DNA of 64,000 nucleotides from Paraliobacillus salinarum. GTDB taxonomy: Bacteria; Bacillota; Bacilli; Bacillales; Amphibacillaceae. Under the pieces are notes generated by a model. The model did not search any database and was not told the DNA's origin. It worked only from the letters and a program-made list of their open reading frames with translations. The DNA is taken from contig NZ_JACEFA010000008.1 of the NCBI RefSeq assembly GCF_014083865.1, positions 45,765 to 109,764 on the forward strand. The letters are read 5' to 3'. The translations under genes were made by a program, and so were the position numbers. Numbering within the stretch: position 1 is the first letter of the stretch; the number at the start of each line of letters is the position of its first letter. Positions 17,500-24,633 of the stretch are shown piece by piece.

Positions 17500-19212
17500 T
17501 TATTTCGTCTGTTGTTTAACATGAGCCGTTCGAATACGATTTAATGCAGCTGCAATCTCAAATCGACGCGGTCGTGCTAGATCACCTGGATGCTGATTAG
17601 GGAAAGCAGAAAATGCCGCTAAACCTTTATTATTTATCGTTTCTTCTATCTCATCTAATAATTGTTGTACTGTTTTTTCTTTTGTTAATCGATTCTGTTT
17701 ATCAAGAAATTGAATGATTTCTGCAATCATATTCGTTTGTGACGTATCAACTAATTGTTCTACATTCGCTAAATCAATGTCTGTTTTGCCCATGATCACC
17801 GTGCGTAAGCCTTTTGCTTGAACTTTTACTTTATTCCCTTTTTTCGTTTGCAAGGTATTTGGAGAAAATATTCGTTGCGACACGGGACCAAAAGCATCTG
17901 ACTTCGCTTCTAGTCTTTTGGCTGGGTATGATGTTGCGATTTTCTTTGCTTCACCAGTTACATTGTAAACATGATAATGATCTAACATAATAACATGATC
18001 TGCAACATCAAAATAGTCACCCGATCCTCCCATAACAAGTAAAGTCGAGATCGATAATTCATTCTTCATTTGCTCTATTCTATCAATAAATGGAGTGATC
18101 GGCTCTTTGTCTTCATGCACTAGTGCCTGCATCCGTTGATCACGTATCATGAAATTTGTTGCACTAGTATCTTCATCAATTAATAATGTACTAGCTCCTG
18201 CTTCCATGGCTTCTATTACATTCGCGGCTTGAGAAGTACTACCACTCGCATTGTCTGTAGAAAATTGCTTCGTATTCTGTTTTTGTGGTAGGTCTTTAAT
18301 AAATGGAGAAATGTTTACCCCTGTTACTTTTCTACCGTCTTCTGCTCGAACCTTTACCGCATCCAGATCTGTCAGCACAAATTCTCTACCGTCACCTTTA
18401 ATGTGATGATATACGCCTCTTTCTACAGCAGATAAGAGTGTACTTTTCCCATGATAACCACCACCAACAATTAATGTTATCCCTGTTGGTATAGCCATAC
18501 CCGTAATTGGAGTATTACGATGCGGGATTTCAATCGACACTTTATTCTCTTGTGGACTTTGAAATGGTACAGCATTTTGCAATGGTTGATTACTAATTCC
18601 GCTGGCTCTTGGTAAGATGGAATCATCAGCGATAAACGCAACCCAATTATTTTTCTTCATTTCTTTACGAATTACTTGATGTTGATCAGAGAGGTTTACT
18701 ACTTCGTCTATCGCTTGATCTGAAATAGTAAAGATTGATGCTGACAAAATTGCTGGGATAGCATCAAAGAATAATTTCTGAGCATCTTTACCGTTTATTT
18801 TCCTACCAAAAGCAGGAAGTCCAATAGATAGACATATCGTGACATGTGCATCATCAATTTGCACCGCAGTACGATCAATAATTTCTTGTCCAGGTGCATC
18901 AATGTGAATTAAACCGCTTTTTCCCGTACCTTTTATAAAAGTGTTATTTTTATGAATTGCGTTTGCAACATATCTTGCAATAAGATCTTCTACATAAATT
19001 TTCCTCTGTTGATTCTCTTTCCATTCTGGTTGAATCTCGCGGTATGCATTCGGTATAATAATTCTTATTTTTGACGGAGCTGCAAAAGGATCACCTTGTA
19101 CATAATCCACGTGTAATTCATAGCGATGAAAAGAATATCGACCCTGAATCGATTTATACGCTTTATAACCTTTACCATCAATAGATTGTAGTTTATTTTG
19201 TAATTGTTTCAT
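17500..19212 (-). CDS. Predicted ATPase of the ABC class (PF09818-type P-loop protein)
   Basis: The 570-residue protein has a central P-loop TLIVGGGYHGKSTLLSAVERG (about 247) and a Walker-B-like stretch STLLIDEDTSATNFMIRD, then LLVMGGSGDYFDVADHVIMLD. There are no membrane spans, so it is not a transporter. This widespread family has no firm function. ATG at 19212 follows GAGGTG. It leads a probable unit with queG. The 460 bases upstream hold only a tandem repeat. Confidence 0.8.
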   Translation of the reverse strand: MKQLQNKLQSIDGKGYKAYKSIQGRYSFHRYELHVDYVQGDPFAAPSKIRIIIPNAYREIQPEWKENQQRKIYVEDLIARYVANAIHKNNTFIKGTGKSGLIHIDAPGQEIIDRTAVQIDDAHVTICLSIGLPAFGRKINGKDAQKLFFDAIPAILSASIFTISDQAIDEVVNLSDQHQVIRKEMKKNNWVAFIADDSILPRASGISNQPLQNAVPFQSPQENKVSIEIPHRNTPITGMAIPTGITLIVGGGYHGKSTLLSAVERGVYHHIKGDGREFVLTDLDAVKVRAEDGRKVTGVNISPFIKDLPQKQNTKQFSTDNASGSTSQAANVIEAMEAGASTLLIDEDTSATNFMIRDQRMQALVHEDKEPITPFIDRIEQMKNELSISTLLVMGGSGDYFDVADHVIMLDHYHVYNVTGEAKKIATSYPAKRLEAKSDAFGPVSQRIFSPNTLQTKKGNKVKVQAKGLRTVIMGKTDIDLANVEQLVDTSQTNMIAEIIQFLDKQNRLTKEKTVQQLLDEIEETINNKGLAAFSAFPNQHPGDLARPRRFEIAAALNRIRTAHVKQQTK

Positions 19213-19342
19213 CGTTTAAACACCTCTAACTAATAGCATACTATTTATATTCTTCCTCTTTCAAGCTATAGAAATGATGACTTCAAAAGTGCTCTTGTTT
19301 GCGAGGAAAAAGAGAGTAGATGAGGTCTTGGAGAGGAGCGTA

Positions 19343-19520
19343 ACTTATGAATAATTTTATTTCGAACACTTTTTGGTTGTTTTTCATGTCTTATGTTCGA
19401 ATTAACTTGTTTTTCGTTCATTACCGCCTTATTTTTCATGCCTTATGTTCGAATTAACTTGTTTTTCGTTCATTACTGCCTTATTTTTCATGCCTTATGT
19501 TCGAATTAAGCTGTTTTTCA
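19343..19520. repeat. 52-bp imperfect tandem repeat (locus A)
   Basis: The unit containing TTATGTTCGAATTAACTTGT followed by TTTTCGTTCATTAC occurs with an exact 52-base period: the word TTTTCATG starts at 19381, 19433 and 19485. There are two near-identical copies, a shorter third and a degenerate copy to the left. The period is not a multiple of 3, so it is not coding. It occupies the 460-base gap before the ATPase gene. Confidence 0.85.
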
Positions 19521-19671
19521 ATTCAAAGTCTAATAAATTCAGTTTAATGTACAATTCTATATTTCTTTTTTATTAAAATGATAAATATTAGTCTGCTAAC
19601 GCAAAAATAACATATAAAAAAACGCAATACTTCGTTGTTATCAACAAAATACTGCGTTGGTCACATATGTA

Positions 19672-19745
19672 TGGAGCGGGTGAAGGGAATCGAACCCTCG
19701 ACATCAGCTTGGAAGGCTGAGGTTTTACCACTAAACTACACCCGC
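19672..19745 (-). tRNA. tRNA-Gly (anticodon TCC), CCA encoded
   Basis: A 74-base cloverleaf is read on the minus strand. The acceptor arm is GCGGGTG paired with CACCCGC, the anticodon loop is CTTCCAA inside a CAGC/GCTG stem, the T arm is GAGGG-TTCGATT-CCCTT, and the end is TCCA. The 5' base is at 19745. Confidence 0.97.
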
Positions 19746-19865
19746 ATTTAATTGTAAGTACTTCGTTATTCCGTTTACGCAGAACATGTCCCTGCATCTG
19801 CTAGCTTATTCGAGATGTTCATGCTTCGGGACAACTCGAGGCATTCTCGACGATGATTCGCTCGT

Positions 19866-19897
19866 GGCTGAGGTTTTACCACTAAACTACACCCGCA
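19866..19897 (-). pseudogene. Partial duplicate of the tRNA-Gly 5' half
   Basis: A 32-bp stretch is identical to 19715-19746: the acceptor 5' strand, the D arm and the 5' side of the anticodon stem. The rest of the tRNA is missing. The two copies are direct repeats 151 bases apart. The 119 bases between hold no gene that I can see. Confidence 0.85.
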
Positions 19898-19997
19898 AAA
19901 CAAATCAATTTCTAATTCGATGTTAAATATTATAACAATTTAAATGACATATCGCAACAGCATTCACCAATTTTTTTATTAAATAGAATTGAAAAAG

Positions 19998-20022
19998 GTT
20001 TACTAGTTATACATATGGGTAC
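19998..20022 (+). promoter_or_regulatory. Sigma-B-like promoter of the small membrane protein
   Basis: GTTTAC (19998-20003), 13 bases, GGGTAC (20017-20022). This matches the Bacillus sigma-B pattern (GTTTAA-N12-15-GGGTAT) and lies about 30 bases before the ATG at 20051. Confidence 0.65.
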
Positions 20023-20050
20023 ATTATATAAAAAAAGGTAGGTGATTTTC

Positions 20051-20185
20051 ATGATTTGGACAATTATAGGTATTTTATTACTAGCTTGGTTAATTGGATT
20101 TATATTTGAAATTGCGGGTGGACTTGTACACATACTTCTAATCATTGCGCTTGTTGTATTCATTGCAAAAATGCTTAGGCGATAG
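20051..20185 (+). CDS. lmo0937-family small membrane protein, 44 residues
   Basis: The ORF begins MIWTIIGILLLAWLIGFIFE and ends AKMLRR, with two hydrophobic segments split by AGG and a basic tail. Length and pattern match the short lmo0937-type membrane proteins. ATG at 20051 follows AAGGTAGGTGA. A sigma-B-like promoter upstream suggests general-stress expression. The function is unknown. Confidence 0.85.
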   Translation: MIWTIIGILLLAWLIGFIFEIAGGLVHILLIIALVVFIAKMLRR

Positions 20186-20282
20186 CAAGCAACATTGATT
20201 AAAGTGTTGTCGGATTTCATATGTATTCGGTTAAAAATAAAATTAACTCTTCATCATAGATTTTAAATCGAATGATTAATAA

Positions 20283-20320
20283 AACAGCGTAAGTTAGACT
20301 AAGAGCTAACTTACGCTGTT
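20283..20320. terminator. Bidirectional terminator between the lmo0937-like gene and the P-type ATPase
   Basis: A 15-bp perfect stem (AACAGCGTAAGTTAG with CTAACTTACGCTGTT) has an 8-base loop and T-rich flanks on both strands. Confidence 0.9.
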
Positions 20321-20332
20321 TTTCGTTATAAC

Positions 20333-22978
20333 CTATTTTTTTGACACTTTATTAAATATAACCTTTACTACTTCCATCATGATCACAGCTGCTACAGCTA
20401 AACCAGTAGCAATCAACCAGTCATTCCAACCAAATGAAGCCGGGATTGCAAAAATGTCACGTGTAAAAGGTAAAATAGTGATACTGTAAAGAGCAAAACA
20501 TACACCTACGGCACCTAGTACATATTTATTCGTTAACAACCCGACACCAAAGATCGTTTGTGTGTTTGAACGTGCTGCAAAAGTTTGTAATGTACGAGAT
20601 AAAATTAACGTGGTAAATGCCATCGCTACACCCATTTCGGCTGAGTGCTGCAAGCCAATTATGTGTGAAATAATTACCGCAATACCAATTAGAGTACCGC
20701 GTGTTATTACTGCACGCATTGTGCCACCTGAGAAAATACCTTCATTTACATTACGTGGTTTACGTTTCATCACATCAGGCTCTGCTTTTTCCATACCTAA
20801 AGCAATGGCAGGTAATGAATCATTCACTAAGTTAATAAACAACAATTGTAGCGCAGTAAATGGATTGGAGAATCCAAAAATAACAGCAAACAGAATTGCG
20901 ATGATCGCACCTAAGTTACCCGCAAATAAATATCCGATTGCTTTTTTAATATTATCAAAAACAGTTCTTCCAACACCCACAGCATTAACAATTGAAACGA
21001 AATTATCGTCTGTTAAGATCATTGCGGATGAATCTTTTGCTACGTCTGTCCCGCTTCCCATAGAAATACCGATATCCGCTTGTTTTAATGCCGGTGCATC
21101 ATTGACACCATCACCAGTCATCGCTGAGATTTGATCTTTACGTTGCCAAGCACGAACAATACGTATTTTATTTTCAGGAGATACACGAGCATAAACAGAG
21201 ATTTTTTCTAACTTCTCATCTAATTCCTCATCAGACAAAGCGTCTAATTCTTTTCCTGTTAACGCAATATCATCTTCGTCCATCAAACCAATTTGACGGC
21301 CAATTGCTTGCGCTGTCGTTTTGTGGTCTCCAGTAATCATAACTGTTTTTATTCCGGCTGCTTTCGTCTGTTCGATTGATCCAAATACTGCATCACGAGG
21401 AGGGTCCATCATGGCAGTTAATCCGACTAATACAAGATCATTTTCATCCTCATGCTCTAATACATCTTTGTCGCTCGAAAATTTCTTATACCCATAAGCT
21501 AATACACGTAATGCTTGGTTAGAGTAGTCTTCATTTGCTCGATTTAGTTTATCTAGCCAATCTTGTGTTAAAGCTTTTTCTTCACCTTGTACTAAAATAT
21601 AGCTAGCCCGATCGAACATAACATCTGGGCCACCTTTAGTTAACATCATTTTTTCGCCACCGATTGTATGTAGCGTTGACATTATCTTACGATCAGAATC
21701 GAATGGTAGCTCAGCTTCGCGTTGGTGCATATCTCGTAATGCTTGGTAGTCTTGATTGTTATCATTTGAAAAATTAATTAAAGCAACCTCTGTCGGATCG
21801 CCAACTTCTTGATTGTCATTATTAATATATGAATCATTACATAACACCGCGATATCAACTAACAATCGCTCTGATTCATCCCAATTCTCTGGACTTTCAG
21901 GTAAATGCTCTTTTTCACCTTCTGGAATAAAATAATCCGTTACAGTCATCTTATTCTGAGTTAATGTACCAGTTTTATCTGTACAAATTACACTTGTAGA
22001 TCCTAACGTTTCTACGGCTGGAAGCTTACGAATAATCGCATGTTGCTTTGCCATTTTATTCGTACCAACTGATAATACAATTGTCACAATAGATTGTAAT
22101 GCTTCAGGAATAGCTGCGACTGCCACGGCTACCGCAAACATTAACGCATTGACAAGCTCCGTTACTAGATCGGTCGTACCATCGCCAAGCCATATTCTAG
22201 CAGCCTGCACCACAAAAATGACAACCGATAAGATCAAAATACCAATACCTAGTTTTTTACTAAATGTATCTAATTTACGCTGTAATGGTGTTTGCTTCTG
22301 CTCTGCAGTAGAAAGCATATTGGCAATCTTACCAATTTCAGTTTTCTCTCCAGTTCCAGTCACAACAAAGGTTCCACGGCCATAAACAACTAACGAACTA
22401 CTAAACACCATATTCGTTCGATCGCCTAAGCCTACTTCTTCGTTAATAGTATCAACTTGTTTTTCAACAGCTTCTGATTCCCCTGTCAGTTGACCTTCAT
22501 TAACTTTTAATGAACCACTTTCCAGAATTCGTCCATCTGCAGGAATAAAGTCGCCAGCCTCTAAATAAACAATATCCCCCTGCACAAGTTCACGTGCAGG
22601 AATCGTTTGCTTCGTTCCATTCCTCATGACTTTTGCTTCTGGTGCCGACATATCCTTTAGTGCATCTAATGAACTCTCAGCTTTCTTCGTCTGCACGACA
22701 CTGATAATTGCATTCATGATTAACACAATAACGATAACTATTGTTTCTACATATTCACCTAGTAATAACTGCACCCCAGCAGCAACCAGTAATACAATAA
22801 CCATCGCATCTTTAAACGTTTCTAAAAACAACTTCCAAGTAGGAACTTTTTCTTTATCCTCAATTTCGTTGTAACCATCACGATCTAACCTATTCTTTGC
22901 TTCATCAGATGAAAGCCCTTGTTCTGATGCATTCACCTGCTTTAGTACTTCCTCTTTGCCCGATTGATAAAATTCCAT
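20333..22978 (-). CDS. P-type cation-transporting ATPase (Ca2+/Mn2+ exporter type)
   Basis: The roughly 881-residue P2-type ATPase has a cation ATPase N-domain, the TGES loop (NEGQLTGESEAV), the phosphorylation motif CTDKTGTLTQNK, the hinge MTGDGVNDAPALKQADIG and about ten membrane spans. The ion-site helix 4 reads IPEALQS. The family annotation is Ca2+ transport, but a yybP-ykoY Mn2+ riboswitch precedes it, so Mn2+ export (as for riboswitch-controlled YoaB/MgtA) is the better reading. The start is uncertain: ATG 22978 has GGTGA at 5 bases and fits family N-termini; ATG 22990 and GTG 23005 are in frame. Confidence 0.9.
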   Translation of the reverse strand: MEFYQSGKEEVLKQVNASEQGLSSDEAKNRLDRDGYNEIEDKEKVPTWKLFLETFKDAMVIVLLVAAGVQLLLGEYVETIVIVIVLIMNAIISVVQTKKAESSLDALKDMSAPEAKVMRNGTKQTIPARELVQGDIVYLEAGDFIPADGRILESGSLKVNEGQLTGESEAVEKQVDTINEEVGLGDRTNMVFSSSLVVYGRGTFVVTGTGEKTEIGKIANMLSTAEQKQTPLQRKLDTFSKKLGIGILILSVVIFVVQAARIWLGDGTTDLVTELVNALMFAVAVAVAAIPEALQSIVTIVLSVGTNKMAKQHAIIRKLPAVETLGSTSVICTDKTGTLTQNKMTVTDYFIPEGEKEHLPESPENWDESERLLVDIAVLCNDSYINNDNQEVGDPTEVALINFSNDNNQDYQALRDMHQREAELPFDSDRKIMSTLHTIGGEKMMLTKGGPDVMFDRASYILVQGEEKALTQDWLDKLNRANEDYSNQALRVLAYGYKKFSSDKDVLEHEDENDLVLVGLTAMMDPPRDAVFGSIEQTKAAGIKTVMITGDHKTTAQAIGRQIGLMDEDDIALTGKELDALSDEELDEKLEKISVYARVSPENKIRIVRAWQRKDQISAMTGDGVNDAPALKQADIGISMGSGTDVAKDSSAMILTDDNFVSIVNAVGVGRTVFDNIKKAIGYLFAGNLGAIIAILFAVIFGFSNPFTALQLLFINLVNDSLPAIALGMEKAEPDVMKRKPRNVNEGIFSGGTMRAVITRGTLIGIAVIISHIIGLQHSAEMGVAMAFTTLILSRTLQTFAARSNTQTIFGVGLLTNKYVLGAVGVCFALYSITILPFTRDIFAIPASFGWNDWLIATGLAVAAVIMMEVVKVIFNKVSKK

Positions 22979-23142
22979 TCGTTTCACCATCTCCTCATAA
23001 GACACTCTTTTTAAAAGAGAAAATATTTCAATCTTTAATTGATAAAATAATACAATTTTTGCATGTTAACTAAAAGGAACATAATTACTATTTCATTACC
23101 TACTTTTTCATAGTTTAAACCAAAGTAGCCAAAATAAAACGT

Positions 23143-23266
23143 AAAAAAGACCTTTACCGCTTGCATAAGTACAAGCGATAAAGGTCTTGCTAACAACGTT
23201 AGTTGCCAATTATGCCGGAGATAATTCTCGTAATGACGACATAATTGTTGCAGCTACTCCCCTTTT
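23143..23266 (-). promoter_or_regulatory. yybP-ykoY (Mn2+) riboswitch with overlapping terminator
   Basis: On the minus strand the aptamer shows GGGGAGTAG (23254-23262), GTCGTCATTACG, a CCGGC element, then GCAAGACCTTT, the conserved pieces of the yybP-ykoY motif. The last element (AGACCTTT) lies in the terminator stem (23148-23163 with 23172-23187), followed by six Ts at 23143-23148. Ligand binding should therefore favour read-through into the ATPase gene. Confidence 0.9.
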
Positions 23267-23277
23267 AGTTAATTCTT

Positions 23278-23306
23278 ATTATAGAAATAAGTCCTCATAA
23301 TGTCAA
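23278..23306 (-). promoter_or_regulatory. Consensus sigma-A promoter of the riboswitch-ATPase unit
   Basis: On the minus strand, TTGACA (23301-23306), 17 bases, TATAAT (23278-23283). Both hexamers are perfect, and the aptamer starts about 12 bases downstream of the -10. Confidence 0.92.
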
Positions 23307-23341
23307 GCGGTTTTATATGTAACCCGATTTGTCCGATCCTT

Positions 23342-24229
23342 TTATAGACTTACCCTAACATTTATATCAAATTCATTAAATGCATCTAAGATAACATTTC
23401 GATCTAACGTATATGCCAAATCAGTAAACTCCATAGATGCAATCACAGGAATCGAACAATTTATCGTTACTAATTCCTTACTTGTAAAAATAGATTCTCT
23501 TCCTTCATGTAGCTTTTTTTTGTATCGATTAAATTTAGGATCTAAGTGATCTATTTGTTCTAAAAGTTGCTCTACTGTTTTGTACTGCTGAATCAATGGT
23601 AAAGCCGATTTTGCTCCTACGCCTGGACAACCAGGAATGTTATCACTAGAATCCCCTAGCAATGCTTTTACATCAATCCATTGATTAGAATCAATTCCAT
23701 ATTCTGCTTTAAAAGCTTCTATTGTATAAATTGTTTCTTGTCTTTTTTGTGCAATAATTTGTGATGTGTGTTCATTAAGCAATTGTAGTAAATCCTTGTC
23801 ATTGCTATAAATAAAACAAGGTAAAGACTGCTCTTTTGACCATTTATCTGATAAAGAGCCAATCACATCATCTGCTTCGTGCGGTGGAACAACTAGTTGT
23901 GCTATACCGATTCTATCAAGTATTTTTGTAAGTGTTTCATATTGTTCGATCAGCGGATAAGGTAATTCATTACGTGTTTCCTTATAAAAATCATATTTGA
24001 TTCGTCTTTCCGTTTCTTCACGTTTCACATCCCAAGCTACTGCAACATGACTAATGCCATGTTCATTAATTAAGTGGATGATCTTCTGTAAAAAAATACG
24101 CAAAGCATTAATATATAACCCCTGGCTATTCTTTGGTAACTGATCTTCTGTTTTATTATACGCCGTTGCGAAATAGCCTCGACTTAGTAAATTAAATCCA
24201 TCAATTAAAAGTAATCTATCTTGTGACAT
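23342..24229 (-). CDS. 5'-3' exonuclease (YpcP-like, PolI 5'-nuclease family)
   Basis: The 295-residue protein equals the 5'-nuclease domain of DNA polymerase I as a separate enzyme. It removes RNA primers or flaps. Metal-binding acidic residues are present: LLIDGFNLLSRGYFA (about 9), VAWDVKREETERR, PPHEADDVIG and YSNDKDLLQLL, followed by the helix-hairpin-helix GDSSDNIPGCPGVGAKSA. ATG at 24229. It is followed only by the riboswitch promoter, so it is probably a single-gene unit. Confidence 0.9.
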   Translation of the reverse strand: MSQDRLLLIDGFNLLSRGYFATAYNKTEDQLPKNSQGLYINALRIFLQKIIHLINEHGISHVAVAWDVKREETERRIKYDFYKETRNELPYPLIEQYETLTKILDRIGIAQLVVPPHEADDVIGSLSDKWSKEQSLPCFIYSNDKDLLQLLNEHTSQIIAQKRQETIYTIEAFKAEYGIDSNQWIDVKALLGDSSDNIPGCPGVGAKSALPLIQQYKTVEQLLEQIDHLDPKFNRYKKKLHEGRESIFTSKELVTINCSIPVIASMEFTDLAYTLDRNVILDAFNEFDINVRVSL

Positions 24230-24374
24230 TCGTTATACCCCCTCATTCACTAACTTACATTGTAACATGTTCGCTTCATTTCTTTACATGATTTTTGATG
24301 TGTATTAAAGATGTTCTTTATAAAATCTCTCAAACTTGATAGATGAATGACTACTTTCAATATCGCTAACTTTA

Positions 24375-24540
24375 TTTTTTGGTTCTATCTCGCCATATTT
24401 GACCACATTTACTTTTCCCTATTATGATATTTGGTTCTATTTATGCTTTTATAACCACTTTTGTTATTATCGCTCATCATTTTTGGTTCTATTTATCCCT
24501 TTTTGATCACTTTTCCTGTTATTTCGTTTATTTTTGGTCA
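24375..24540. repeat. 52-bp imperfect tandem repeat (locus B)
   Basis: The word TTTGGTTCTAT recurs at spacings of 52, 52 and 51 bases (the GGTTC or GGTC core at 24381, 24433, 24485 and 24536). Units are about 70% alike, with blocks such as TTTATCCCTTTTTGATCACT. The period equals that of locus A, but the sequence differs. The 400-base gap holds this repeat and the glycogen-operon terminator; I see no gene in it. Confidence 0.8.
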
Positions 24541-24578
24541 AACCGCACCTCTCCCCAAAAAATTCATACGTTAAATAG

Positions 24579-24612
24579 CAAAAAAACATCACTCAACGAT
24601 CGTTAAGTGATG
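24579..24612 (-). terminator. Terminator of the glycogen operon
   Basis: The stem CATCACTTAACGA/TCGTTGAGTGATG (13 bp, one T-G pair) on the minus strand is followed by a run of seven to eight Ts. Confidence 0.88.
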
Positions 24613-24633
24613 CTTCCCCTCATTAAATACCTA

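Noticed and set aside
19348..19458. 36-codon plus-strand ORF with a GAGGAGC-like site
   Set aside because: It runs into the tandem repeat and changes frame between repeat copies; noted only as a possible header of the repeat.
19343..19520. CRISPR array
   Set aside because: Repeat units are contiguous without unique spacers and no cas genes are present.
19588..19797. 69-codon ORF across tRNA-Gly
   Set aside because: It reads through a tRNA gene; translation is not expected.
19930..20220. 96-codon minus-strand ORF
   Set aside because: It is antisense to the lmo0937-like gene, which has a promoter, ribosome site and family-like sequence.
20562..21134. 190-codon ORF on the plus strand
   Set aside because: It lies wholly inside the P-type ATPase gene on the opposite strand; the composition is a shadow of that gene and it has no ribosome site.
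24424..24606. 60-codon plus-strand ORF
   Set aside because: It overlaps the 52-bp repeat and a terminator, and the repeat period is not a multiple of three.
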